This document shows positions 39,845-50,333 of a DNA stretch of 64,000 nt, one piece after another; position 1 is the first letter of the stretch, and the number at the start of each line of letters is the position of its first letter. The notes beneath the pieces are model-generated. The model saw only the letters and a program-made list of their open reading frames with translations. It did not search any database and was not told the origin of the DNA. The position numbers were made by a program, and so were the translations under genes. Source of the stretch: G963665085 sp963665085 (GTDB lineage Bacteria > Bacteroidota > Bacteroidia > Bacteroidales > JAAAOM01); the NCBI GenBank assembly GCA_963665085.2, contig CAXXXS010000002.1, positions 310,001 through 374,000 on the forward strand. The letters run 5' to 3'.

Positions 39845-40690
39845 CTAGTTGTTTGGTAAGTGGTAGATTGTACCTGTTGATGGTGGCCTAACAATTGTGT
39901 ATGTGAATACATCCGCACTTGCTGTTAGTGTACCAGAAACAGAAGATTTTCTGGAAATTCTGTCACTTACCGAAGTCATTGTAACGGTTATTGCTCCATA
40001 ATCATCAAAAGTACCATGTGTTCCATCTCCAACTTTAATTTCTGTATCTGTATCTGCCAAATCTATATCACCATCAAATATTGTTGTAGAAGTTGTTGTA
40101 TTCACAACTGTTAAATGTACCCGTATATCTCCGGAAATAACATCTGTTGACAATGATACCGGAAAATCATATGAAACAGATGAAGGAGTTGTTGTACAAA
40201 TATCATCTGCATAAGTACCATGATTAAAACCAGCTACAGGAACACTTATAACACTTACATTTATTGTTGTTGTATCCAAACCATTGCAAGATGCACCTAG
40301 TTCTGTTACGTTAATTACATCAGAGCCTGTTGAAGTCCATTGGATATTAACATCATTTTCAGCTGTATTATTTGTAACTGTTACACCATTATTTGTCCAC
40401 CAGTCAAATGTTGACACTAAAGAACCAGGACTTGTACTAAAATCATATCCTGGATTTGCAACCGGATCGGGCATAACAAAGTAACGCATTGTACTACCAA
40501 CTGTTACTGAGTCAACATTCTCTGAAGCTACAGTTACCCCGGAAGAATTAGTTCCATGAGGTTGAAAGTTTGTGGGTTGAGCTTTAGCTACAGCCATAGA
40601 TATGACAGAAACTAAACAGATTTGGAAAACAGTTCTAAAAATTTTTCTTGTTTTCATCTTATTCATCATTTTTATTTTCATTACTTTCAA
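39845..40690 (-). CDS. Small secreted protein, paralogue of the next gene downstream (no sorting domain)
   Basis: A protein of up to 281 residues. The first ATG (40690) gives a long charged leader; ATGs at 40666 and 40657 give a more usual signal peptide (MKTRKIFRTVFQICLVSVISMAVAKAQ). The mature part has VTVGSTMRYFVMPD... STFDWWTNNG and later DRISRKSSVSGTLTASADV, ending STGTIYHLPNN. These segments line up with the 253-residue neighbour. No sorting domain or enzymatic motif is seen and the family is not recognised. It lies 169 bp after the 3032-residue protein gene and 33 bp before its paralogue. Confidence 0.78.
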   Translation of the reverse strand: MKVMKIKMMNKMKTRKIFRTVFQICLVSVISMAVAKAQPTNFQPHGTNSSGVTVASENVDSVTVGSTMRYFVMPDPVANPGYDFSTSPGSLVSTFDWWTNNGVTVTNNTAENDVNIQWTSTGSDVINVTELGASCNGLDTTTINVSVISVPVAGFNHGTYADDICTTTPSSVSYDFPVSLSTDVISGDIRVHLTVVNTTTSTTIFDGDIDLADTDTEIKVGDGTHGTFDDYGAITVTMTSVSDRISRKSSVSGTLTASADVFTYTIVRPPSTGTIYHLPNN

Positions 40691-40859
40691 AAAATTCTGG
40701 ATTTTTTATTATTTATTTCATTTAACACGTTCTACGTTACATAATACTATAAGATACAAGAAATGTTATAGAATAACAAAATCTATTGACAGATTGCCCA
40801 AATAACATGTTAGAAGACAAATCGCAATCTCTCTAACCCGGCCTATTTTATCTGATTTT

Positions 40860-43800
40860 TTATTCATTTGGAATTCTATAAATATCATTTGTATCAATTG
40901 TTATTCCTTGAGATATTATACTGGTCCCCAGGTATATTTCACAAGTACTTTCATTCTTATCCCTAATCCACACCTCATATGTTCCCGGAGATAAATTAGA
41001 AAATGTATTTGTGGTTAACCAGATAGAACCATCTGAAATGCTATATTCATATATCCCACTTCCGCCTATTGCACCAAGTATTGATATTTCACCATCGTTA
41101 TTACCCTCGCATTGTTCATCTAATGAAGAAACACTAGCTGTAATCTCATCAGGCTCATCTATTACCATCGAACTGTTAACAACAAATTCACAATATGGGG
41201 TACCCGCATCGCGAACCATTACATTATAGTTATTTGCATGAAGGTTGATAAATTCATAAGTTGAATACCAATCGCCACCGCCATTAATTGAATATTGATA
41301 AACCCCTGAGCCTCCTGCTTGATTGTAAATTGTAATGCTCCCATTGCTAACATCATAACAATCTGCATCTGTTGATGATGCTTCTGCATAAACAGATTCT
41401 ACAGAAATTGTAACATCTGTGTTACCTGCTAAAATACCGGCACCATGATTATCAGATACAGAAGTTAACACATAATCAGTAGAAACCGATGGGTTTACCG
41501 CAAGCTGGTAGCTATTTGTGGTTATACCAGATATTGTTTGAGGAGAACCATTTTCTTCATATGATAGTGTACATGGTTGTTCTCCTGTTAATAGGATTTT
41601 AATATTTGTTGAAGTTCCTTCACAAATTGTTACATCTCCACTTATAATTGTAGCCGTTGCTTTAGGAATTAACTGTGTACTGCCTAATGTAAAATATTGA
41701 ACACTTCCGTCAAGGGTAATATAGGTTGATGTTGTTACTTTTCCAGAACTTGCAGTTCCTGATGTTACTGGCATTCCTCCAACAACATCCCACTGTGTAC
41801 CATTCCATCCGACAATCCGCAAAGTGTTAATAGCTGTTGAATTTGCAACATCACTTGAACCATCAAGAGTAAAACTTAATTTTATCTGTGCCCCTGCAAT
41901 CCCCTGAACAGTCCAATATTCTGATTCACTCACCATATTAATCGGGCTGTTGTACTGCTCTGTATCAAAACCAGAATCTGTTGGATTTTCATAAATATAC
42001 TGAATGCTAAAATCCTGAATTCCGGAAAAACCTGTCGAGTTCACTATTTCTACTGTTCCCCGGTTTATACCGTCAGCAATGGGATAGATAAAACTTTTTC
42101 CACTCACCAATTCTTTTGTAAGAGATCCATCAATAAATGAATTTACAGCACCGGAAGAAGGGGAAATAGTTGCATTTTTATTGATCCTAAATGTATTACC
42201 ATTGTCAGTTATAATACCATCTGTTAGAATTAACTCTCGTTTGATATCAATGTCGCCTTCAACATTAACTCCGTCTGAATTATTAATTGTTAATATGTTT
42301 AAGGCATTTCCATCTGCAAAATCGCCCGAGATGGTTTGATTTGTTGAACTCTGCATCACGATACCCGCATTTGTCCCATAACCAGCATCGAAATTACCAC
42401 CTTCATGAATTAAATTCCCATTGATAGTTATTGTTGTATTATGTTCGTTTACTACATTTAATCCTGCAACTCCATTGAGCTTAAAATTTCCTTTTACCAG
42501 TAAATTCTGATTTGGAAGTCTTCTTTCTCCAGTTCCACTAAATGTTATATTATTAACCTTTGTTATACCGGCAAGCACGTCATAATCATTAACACCACCG
42601 TACTCTAATGTTCCTTTATTTGCTGCAAAAAAATCATCATATACACCAGCAGGTAAAGCTTCTGATTCTGTATAAATCAATCCGGTTCCAGAAACAAGGC
42701 CAAACCGATGACCAAATGTAGTATTCAGATTGGCAACACCATTAACTTCTGTTGTGTAGGAAGGCAAATAATTACTTAAGACAATTATTGAATCTCCGCT
42801 ATTGACCCTAACCATTGAGCCCCTTGGCCCCCCGGATACATTTGGATCCCAAACGGTACCTGTTTCCCAGTCCCCGTCCATTGTTGATTCATAAAATGGC
42901 ACCTGGTTTGGGATTGCACCCAAAAATCCAGATCCATCAACACCTGCCGTGTAATCACCCATTATCTCATCATCACCGGCATTTGTGAAAGTAAAATGCA
43001 ATAATTTATTCGTTTCATCGAAAGTGGTTGTATCGTCATATTTATTCCAGTTCCCTGAACCATCATTTAATAACCGTGCAGTTATGTAATCATAAACATC
43101 ATACGGTGATGTTACTTTTACATCTGTTGGAATATATTGCATATCAACATTTGCTGTTAACCCGGAAATACCATCCGAATTAACAACCCAATGGTATTGT
43201 AAAACATTATCTGCATCAACTATTTCTGGATCTGGAGACTCACTATCTTCAATTATACTTGGATGTATTTCATTTGCTGCCTTAACCGTTAAATAACCAG
43301 AGCTATTCGTATTTGCAGAAATATCTAAAGAAATAGGAGTATACTTACCAGATGCACCTATTGGAAAAATAAAATCTGAAGCCCCAGTTGGTAAAATCTT
43401 TCGAACACCATTATCTGTAAATGAGATATTGGTCTGTATCATGTTATTCTCCGAAAATGGATTTGCTTCTTCAATAAATGCATCTACATCCAATGTAAGA
43501 AGGTTACTTCCAATATAAAAAATGCCCTCCTGCATCTTTAACGTATCCGATATTGTAAATTCGTTACCTAACGGGACCAAAACATTGTTTGGATTATTTA
43601 TGGTTAACTTACCAAAGGTACCATTACCTGTAAGTTGTTGTTGATAGCTTCCTTGTAGCACAATTCCATCTCCCGCTCCATTATGCTGTTGTATTGCATC
43701 CATATTGCAATATCCATCAACAAGAATAGAGTTGTTATTATCGTTTATAACTCCTTCGTTTAAATCTAATTCATTAAGAATATGTATTTCTGCATTGCTA

Positions 43801-46800
43801 TCATCTAATATTAATGTATTTGAACTATTCTTTATTAGATTATAAAAGTCTGTGTTTCCTGTAATAAGTTGATTTGAAGAACCCGTAAAATATGTAGTGT
43901 TTGTATTTGGAATATAGGTTCCGTTATTTGTTAAATTTCCCTTTAGTATTAAATCAAAGTTATCCGCACCTAGACTGGCACCAGCATCAATTTTCAGTTC
44001 TTCTTCAATGGCTAAATCAGATACCCAAAGAGTCGCTATTGGATTGTTGGCACTGCTATTATTTATAACAATATTTTTTAATGGAACTGTACTTGTAATC
44101 CCGATGTTTTGTCCAGCTGGTGTTGAAGAACTTCCGATGTTTATTGTTGTCCCTGAGGCAATACTATAATTTCCAGGATCCAAGTAAAATGCAGCATTTG
44201 TTGGACTACTTTGCTGTCTTACAATACTAAAATCCCCTCCTGAATGCGTAAAAAAACTCTCGTTGCCAATTATTTCAAAAACGCCCCTATTACCTTCTGG
44301 TGCAGCATTTACCCCAACATTAACAATACCACCAGTTTGTGTATATTTTAAAACGCCGATATCAGACAACAACGCCCTTCTAATTTGTGAACCTACATCA
44401 AGCTGACCTGAGTTTATCTCCAATTCAGCATTTCCAGAAGCTGAATACTCAATATAGTTATTGCCATTACCGGGACCAGAGATCATATCAACATTACCTC
44501 CAGTTATTGATAGTTTTCCATCCAATAAAATTCCAGTATTATCTCCTGAGACATTAACCTGTCCCTGTCTGACTTCTAATGCTGATGTTGATGGAATCTC
44601 GAAATCATCATCACCTGTATTTAAATCAATATTGATATCAGAATGATTCAGGACCAATGTTCCATTTTGTAATTCAAGTGCTTTATTTACTCCTGCACCA
44701 CTTGTGGGGCCATTAAGAATAAAATTATTATTGAAGATGAATGTATTTGTTTGATCATCACCTTTATTGATTACTACCCGATATAAATCTGGTGTTAATA
44801 CGGCAGGAGATAAATTATTAAAAGAAAAATTACCTGTCCCATTAAGTTCCAGAATTGCATTGTTATTATTCCCTGTTCCATTGTAAAGGTCAAAGACAGA
44901 AGTTCCTTCGAGGTTTGATTCCAGATTTATATCTCCCCCAACCTTTATTGTATGCACAAAACCATTTTGATTGTCATTTTTAACAATAAGCCTTGCAGCA
45001 TCATCCCCCGAACCATTTTCAAGAGATAAATCCCCCTCTATGTTTAAAGTGATTTCACGCTCATCACCTATTTCCAAAGTTGTTCTGTTTTCCTGCCAGG
45101 TTACTCGTAAATCACCTTTAACCGTAGCATCATGATTTATCCTTAGTCTGGGTGAACGATCAAGACGTACCCAGCCATTAACTGTGATTGGAACTGAGGT
45201 TTGTAATATTCGATTATCATCATCACCCTCCTCGTTACTTGCCTCTACTCTAATATTTGGGTATTCATCAATATTATTTGGCATGTCAACAGTTTGATTA
45301 TCTGCTGCTATGTAGAAATCAAACATACTATTTGCTTCATCATTAAATTCACCCAAATCACTACTGTTACTAAAGGTTGGTTGTTGAGATTGAGTAACCT
45401 CAAGAAAAAATGTACCTTCTCCGGATACCCTGCCAAGATCCAAATTTGCATCTCGTTTTGTAACCCATGCACGGGGGCTATATCCTCCCATCGAGTGGTC
45501 GAATACTAATTCTGCTATTGAAATATCCTGGTTAACACTTACCCATGCATCATGATTGTTATTTCCATAATTCTTTATGACAGCGATATCACCAATTTCC
45601 GGATAACCTGTATTGCCATCATCAACTCCATCATCGGTTTTTGACCACTTACTTTCATCATTCCAGTTTTTTCGTCCTACAAGTGTTGTGTAGAATACCT
45701 CTGGCTCTCCAACAAATTTAGAACTTAGCCCCGCAGTATAATTTGCTGCAATTAAATCAAATCCCCCTGTTGGATTTCCAGAGCCTGTGTTACCCCAGAA
45801 GAAAATCCGAATATCCTCGATGCCAGAATTTAAGAATCCCGATGATCCGGTTGCCCCATTATTAATTTCTGCTGTTCGGGTATAGGGTGTCTTATCTAAA
45901 ACGTACCCCGGGCTCCATGTTTGAAACCCATCATCAAGCATTTCTGTATCATTAGTCCCATCGGGTAAATCTGCTTCCGTAACATTGAACCTAAACCTTT
46001 CAACTTTAGGAACAGTAGAAAAGCCATCATGCCTTATCCTAAAATATTTATTTAGAATATCATTCCCTAACGGATAAGGCCCTGCTGTTGCTAACTGTTT
46101 CGAAGCAATATTAACCGTAATATAACCATCATCGGATACAGATGCCAGCCGAATATTAGCAGGGGTATACTTAGAACCTGGATATGTTCCGGTTGTTCCT
46201 GTACCAATAGGAAAGAAATACACCGTTGAATTAAACGAAGGATTACCAGATGATGGATCAGCTAGTCCCGGATTATTTACTTGCGGGACATAAATGCTCA
46301 AACCTCCGTCTGAAGCATTACCATCCATAATGATCATGTCTTCAACAGAGAAATCGTTATTGATTACCTCTGAACTGTTTAACGCAAAAACCAGTGTATC
46401 AACTTTTAAATTGTATTTTCCAATATTGAGTCGGCCATGTTTATACTCCAAACGTCTGACATAAACATTGCTGGTAATTTCAAAGATCCCTTCTCCTGAG
46501 TTTAACCTGAGGTTTCCAAATTCTGCTCCGTCTGTTGTTGTTATTACGCGCGTTGTAGGTGTAGATTGTTTCCTGGTTTTTATAAGTGCATTTACAGGTT
46601 CGGCATCCAGTCCAAAAATACCTTTGTTAGTTATATCCCCATATAACCTTACACTATATTCACCAATATCAAATTTTCCACTTTCAAGTACAAATGGGCC
46701 GGTTACTTTTATTAAATTGCTTCTCCAGTCATTGGTGTTTTTACATCCGCCGCTCTTTATATCAGTTGTATTTCCTGCATCATACGTACAAGGGGTTAAC

Positions 46801-49800
46801 AATATTAATTTTGCATCTGCCGGTTTATCAATTGTGAAACCATAGAATGGCTGTTCCCAAGCTGCATATGGATTTTCTCCTTCCGGATCGGTATAACTAG
46901 GATTTGACAGACTAGTAATATCTCCTATATACAAAATTCCATTATTGGTCCCATTAAAATATGTAGTATTCTCATGGAACTCATACATCGCATCATTATG
47001 TATTGCGAAATTTCTTCCGATATAAACATCGTTGCCTTCAGTTTCAAACCAGGAATCTGATTCTAAAGTAAGATCATTTAATACTTCCAGGGGCTGTGCT
47101 GCCAGATAAACATCTGTAGCCCCAACATCAACTCCTTCTTTTAAGATATGTTCTCCATTACCACCCGATGAATTCCGAATTATTATATTCCAAAAAGGGG
47201 CCCGTGAAGTTATTGGAAAATCATTGTTATCATCGATCTCAAGGATTACTGTCCCCCCGGTTACATTACAGTTTGATCTGCGTGAAGCAATAAAAATACC
47301 GCCTTTCCCATGTGCTTCATGAATATGAAGTACTCCACCTGACATGTTAAATACGTTATCCTCATAGGTTAAATTAAACACATAATAATCTGTATTTGTA
47401 CTTGTTCCTACTAAATGTGTCTCTCCCCCACTCTGAGAATATCCTCCAACATGGCTTGCCCCTAAAACTGAAGTTCTAATCTGATTTGTTGATAGCGTAC
47501 CACCTTCTACTATTATAGCCCCATCATCCCGCATTGTAACACCACTACTTACAAGAACTTCCATAGTACCAGAAGAAATTTGTAAATCCCCATAAGGAAC
47601 AATAGCATTACCTGAATTCATAGCCACATATCCACCATCAACCCACAAACGGGCATTTTCTGAAATGTTATAGTTTCCTGTATTACTTAAAACCGGGATA
47701 TTAACATTTGGACCAATTTTCACTGTTCCTCTTAATAATCCCAATGCGTTTAAATTGGCAGATAATTGAGCAATACTTGAATGGTTCTGATGTGCGTAAC
47801 CAAAAAGATTAAAATATGATGATTGGCTTGCTATAATGCTTAAAATATATGTTTTATCAAGTCCTTTGTTAATTTCAATCCGATAAAAATTTGTAATACC
47901 CAAACATTGTATTTCCTGATCCCGCAAATCGCTATTCGCAATTAATTCAACTACCCCATCTGTGGCATTATTGTTATAATCTGCTGATGTACGATTTGTA
48001 AACGCAATTTTTCCTTCGTTAATCAAATCACCTTTTAAGACAAGTTGATTATAAGCATTGCCTTGTCCGGTTAGTATCTGTCCATTATTTAGCACATTTA
48101 TATCTTCGCCGATCTCTATTTGCAATGCTGTTGTAGAGGTATTATCATTTATCTGAAGAATTCCGTTTACTACTCTTAAGCTACCATTAATCGTATAATC
48201 TGCCAGTAATGTAATTGTGTTTGTTGTGCTTGTAAGATCTATCTCAACATTGTATAACTCTTTAGGGGTTATTAAGCTGTAATTTGTTCCATAATATACT
48301 ACGGTTCCTTCACCAAGACCTGCTCCGGCAAAATGACTGGCATCTCCATTTGGGAAATTATCACCTTCGAGCAGAATCCGTCCACTTCCCTGGATCTCCC
48401 CAAAATTATGATTTGTGGTGGTGGTTAAATCAAGTCGCCCATCCACCCTTATTAATGCATTGCTTTTATTGTCTGTTGATACTCTAATTGTATTTCCCGA
48501 ACGAATTACAACATTATCTGCATTGTTTGTTGGGGAGGTTGACGGAGTATAACTTCCGGGATTATCTGGTAACATCCCTGAAGGATCTAAGGTCCATATC
48601 TGCCAATTGTCCCAGTCTCCACTAATCATTGTATACCAGGTCCTGCCTTCTACTCCATCCAAAGGACTATCCGTTTCATTAATTGTCCCTAAGGTATAAT
48701 AACCATTTGCGAGATCTGCATCCAACACATCAAAATAAATCTGGTCTCCGTTTTGAACACCTTTTAATGAAACCGTAATTGTATCGTAACTATCCCCAGG
48801 ATTTGCTTTATAAAGCAGCTTATAATTATCAATATTTGCGGGATATTTCCCATTAATTCCTTCACTAAGATCAAATGCCAGCCGAACATCAAATGTTCCT
48901 GTCTTCTCTACATACCAGTTTCTTTCCCAGGTCGACCCTATTTCAGAATAGAGAACTGAAGGTGATGTATTTATTGAATTTTCTGTTCCGTTATGTGCTG
49001 CAAATAAGTATTCTCCATCATCAAAATTATTTGTTCCTGAGACAACAAAGCCATTTGAGTTTAATTCAGCTTCACCGTCTGGTTCTTTTCCCATCCCCGA
49101 AAAACCAGCTACATATGCTATTGATGGAGGTGTAAAATAATCAATTGGTAAATTTGCATCCAATCCATATTTCTGGGCAAGGTAATTCTCAATAACTACG
49201 CGTTGAGCTTGGTTTAACGTAGTCCCAAACATAATAAATTCAGCAATATCACCTTTAAAATCCTGTGCCGACGTATAACCGCTATTTAACCCATCCTGTT
49301 CTCCTCCAATAGCCAATGCCCCATTACTTTGAAGGCTAACCCCGGAACGAAAATTTGTATTTACTAATTCGTTTCCATTGATGTGTAAAAGCAACTGGCC
49401 GTCTGAGTTTCTCCATTGATGTGAAAAAATTTTCCAATCCCCGTCATTGTATGAAATCCCATGTGCGATGCTGCTCGAACTAATAAACGTTTGTAAATCA
49501 TTACTCTGATAAAACAAATATTCATTATCATGAGAAGAAGTTGCATAAGACATGAGGCCATCTCCACTATCGGTAGTCCTGGTTACCACGAAAACCGTTA
49601 CAGTACCAGAAGGTATATCAAACGGATAACTAACAATTCTGTTATTACTTTTTGAGAATTCAACATAATCATGACCATTAATTGAACTCTCCCTGAATAT
49701 AGGTGATGTTGAGCTTATAGCTGAAAAATTATTGTTATTCCCCGAAATATCGTTCCAATTTAAAACATCATCGCCATTAACTGCAATAAGAGAATCTGCT

Positions 49801-49958
49801 ACCAACCAAAACTTTAATTCGGGCTGGCCATTTGTTCCTCCAGAATTTCCAACATTTCCAGGACCAATCTGTGAAAAAGAATTTGATGTTAATAAGAATG
49901 TAACGTATAAAAACGATATTATTCTTACCAAGAGAGATTTACCTACAACATTTTTCAA
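40860..49958 (-). CDS. Giant 3032-residue surface protein with LamG, beta-helix-like and SprB repeats
   Basis: An exceptionally long secreted protein with a signal peptide (1-30, ending SNSFSQ). A LamG/concanavalin-like domain spans about 60-270 (DGDWKIFSHQW... LNQAQRVVIENYLAQKYG), followed by a beta module with 'GEYLFAAHNG... RNWYVEKTG'. The long middle (about 430-2750) is Asn/Thr/Gly-rich, beta-helix-like sequence with recurring 'NGxLxI... GDLxNxG' patterns. An Ig-like module lies at about 2820-2900, and two SprB-type repeats at about 2905-3010 ('GSGVYQYSINGGGDWYS', 'GSGIYEYSISDGSIWLT'). It ends TNDIYRIPNE and has no type A or type B sorting domain. SprB repeats point to adhesion or gliding. 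It is the first gene of a five-gene unit ending with a PorP/SprF protein. Confidence 0.88.
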   Translation of the reverse strand: MKNVVGKSLLVRIISFLYVTFLLTSNSFSQIGPGNVGNSGGTNGQPELKFWLVADSLIAVNGDDVLNWNDISGNNNNFSAISSTSPIFRESSINGHDYVEFSKSNNRIVSYPFDIPSGTVTVFVVTRTTDSGDGLMSYATSSHDNEYLFYQSNDLQTFISSSSIAHGISYNDGDWKIFSHQWRNSDGQLLLHINGNELVNTNFRSGVSLQSNGALAIGGEQDGLNSGYTSAQDFKGDIAEFIMFGTTLNQAQRVVIENYLAQKYGLDANLPIDYFTPPSIAYVAGFSGMGKEPDGEAELNSNGFVVSGTNNFDDGEYLFAAHNGTENSINTSPSVLYSEIGSTWERNWYVEKTGTFDVRLAFDLSEGINGKYPANIDNYKLLYKANPGDSYDTITVSLKGVQNGDQIYFDVLDADLANGYYTLGTINETDSPLDGVEGRTWYTMISGDWDNWQIWTLDPSGMLPDNPGSYTPSTSPTNNADNVVIRSGNTIRVSTDNKSNALIRVDGRLDLTTTTNHNFGEIQGSGRILLEGDNFPNGDASHFAGAGLGEGTVVYYGTNYSLITPKELYNVEIDLTSTTNTITLLADYTINGSLRVVNGILQINDNTSTTALQIEIGEDINVLNNGQILTGQGNAYNQLVLKGDLINEGKIAFTNRTSADYNNNATDGVVELIANSDLRDQEIQCLGITNFYRIEINKGLDKTYILSIIASQSSYFNLFGYAHQNHSSIAQLSANLNALGLLRGTVKIGPNVNIPVLSNTGNYNISENARLWVDGGYVAMNSGNAIVPYGDLQISSGTMEVLVSSGVTMRDDGAIIVEGGTLSTNQIRTSVLGASHVGGYSQSGGETHLVGTSTNTDYYVFNLTYEDNVFNMSGGVLHIHEAHGKGGIFIASRRSNCNVTGGTVILEIDDNNDFPITSRAPFWNIIIRNSSGGNGEHILKEGVDVGATDVYLAAQPLEVLNDLTLESDSWFETEGNDVYIGRNFAIHNDAMYEFHENTTYFNGTNNGILYIGDITSLSNPSYTDPEGENPYAAWEQPFYGFTIDKPADAKLILLTPCTYDAGNTTDIKSGGCKNTNDWRSNLIKVTGPFVLESGKFDIGEYSVRLYGDITNKGIFGLDAEPVNALIKTRKQSTPTTRVITTTDGAEFGNLRLNSGEGIFEITSNVYVRRLEYKHGRLNIGKYNLKVDTLVFALNSSEVINNDFSVEDMIIMDGNASDGGLSIYVPQVNNPGLADPSSGNPSFNSTVYFFPIGTGTTGTYPGSKYTPANIRLASVSDDGYITVNIASKQLATAGPYPLGNDILNKYFRIRHDGFSTVPKVERFRFNVTEADLPDGTNDTEMLDDGFQTWSPGYVLDKTPYTRTAEINNGATGSSGFLNSGIEDIRIFFWGNTGSGNPTGGFDLIAANYTAGLSSKFVGEPEVFYTTLVGRKNWNDESKWSKTDDGVDDGNTGYPEIGDIAVIKNYGNNNHDAWVSVNQDISIAELVFDHSMGGYSPRAWVTKRDANLDLGRVSGEGTFFLEVTQSQQPTFSNSSDLGEFNDEANSMFDFYIAADNQTVDMPNNIDEYPNIRVEASNEEGDDDNRILQTSVPITVNGWVRLDRSPRLRINHDATVKGDLRVTWQENRTTLEIGDEREITLNIEGDLSLENGSGDDAARLIVKNDNQNGFVHTIKVGGDINLESNLEGTSVFDLYNGTGNNNNAILELNGTGNFSFNNLSPAVLTPDLYRVVINKGDDQTNTFIFNNNFILNGPTSGAGVNKALELQNGTLVLNHSDINIDLNTGDDDFEIPSTSALEVRQGQVNVSGDNTGILLDGKLSITGGNVDMISGPGNGNNYIEYSASGNAELEINSGQLDVGSQIRRALLSDIGVLKYTQTGGIVNVGVNAAPEGNRGVFEIIGNESFFTHSGGDFSIVRQQSSPTNAAFYLDPGNYSIASGTTINIGSSSTPAGQNIGITSTVPLKNIVINNSSANNPIATLWVSDLAIEEELKIDAGASLGADNFDLILKGNLTNNGTYIPNTNTTYFTGSSNQLITGNTDFYNLIKNSSNTLILDDSNAEIHILNELDLNEGVINDNNNSILVDGYCNMDAIQQHNGAGDGIVLQGSYQQQLTGNGTFGKLTINNPNNVLVPLGNEFTISDTLKMQEGIFYIGSNLLTLDVDAFIEEANPFSENNMIQTNISFTDNGVRKILPTGASDFIFPIGASGKYTPISLDISANTNSSGYLTVKAANEIHPSIIEDSESPDPEIVDADNVLQYHWVVNSDGISGLTANVDMQYIPTDVKVTSPYDVYDYITARLLNDGSGNWNKYDDTTTFDETNKLLHFTFTNAGDDEIMGDYTAGVDGSGFLGAIPNQVPFYESTMDGDWETGTVWDPNVSGGPRGSMVRVNSGDSIIVLSNYLPSYTTEVNGVANLNTTFGHRFGLVSGTGLIYTESEALPAGVYDDFFAANKGTLEYGGVNDYDVLAGITKVNNITFSGTGERRLPNQNLLVKGNFKLNGVAGLNVVNEHNTTITINGNLIHEGGNFDAGYGTNAGIVMQSSTNQTISGDFADGNALNILTINNSDGVNVEGDIDIKRELILTDGIITDNGNTFRINKNATISPSSGAVNSFIDGSLTKELVSGKSFIYPIADGINRGTVEIVNSTGFSGIQDFSIQYIYENPTDSGFDTEQYNSPINMVSESEYWTVQGIAGAQIKLSFTLDGSSDVANSTAINTLRIVGWNGTQWDVVGGMPVTSGTASSGKVTTSTYITLDGSVQYFTLGSTQLIPKATATIISGDVTICEGTSTNIKILLTGEQPCTLSYEENGSPQTISGITTNSYQLAVNPSVSTDYVLTSVSDNHGAGILAGNTDVTISVESVYAEASSTDADCYDVSNGSITIYNQAGGSGVYQYSINGGGDWYSTYEFINLHANNYNVMVRDAGTPYCEFVVNSSMVIDEPDEITASVSSLDEQCEGNNDGEISILGAIGGSGIYEYSISDGSIWLTTNTFSNLSPGTYEVWIRDKNESTCEIYLGTSIISQGITIDTNDIYRIPNE

Positions 49959-50333
49959 GCTAATAACTTTTAAAAGGTCAGTTTAAACTTTATGTATTTA
50001 TTTTGATACTTATTTACGAAAACTCGTTAGATTGGTTACATATATCTAACCAAAACACGTAGCCATGTTTTACAATGAATACAAAGTGATAGAAGTTATA
50101 TGAAATTTAAACTTCTTGAGTGTACGATTATTACCTGATAAATCAAAAAACATGCAATAGATAGAACTTACCCCCCCAATATAAAATTGTTAAATCTTGT
50201 TATTGCTATTATCGCTCAAAATCTTCTAAATAAATTCAAATTTCGTAAAGAATTGTATTAAAAATAATGAAACTCTATGAAAATTTAGAATAATTCAAAA
50301 CCAATTTTCATTTGTGCAATTAATAATATCCGA
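49959..50333. other. Upstream region of the giant-protein operon, with a C7 tract
   Basis: These 375 bp have no gene. They must contain the promoter of the 3032-residue protein operon. A run of seven cytosines (50171-50177) stands out in otherwise AT-rich sequence, about 213 bp upstream of the start. No exact TAnnTTTG promoter element was found. Confidence 0.5.

Noticed and set aside
46468..46845. Plus-strand reading frame of 125 codons
   Set aside because: It is antisense to the 3032-residue protein gene and shows no domain or signal.
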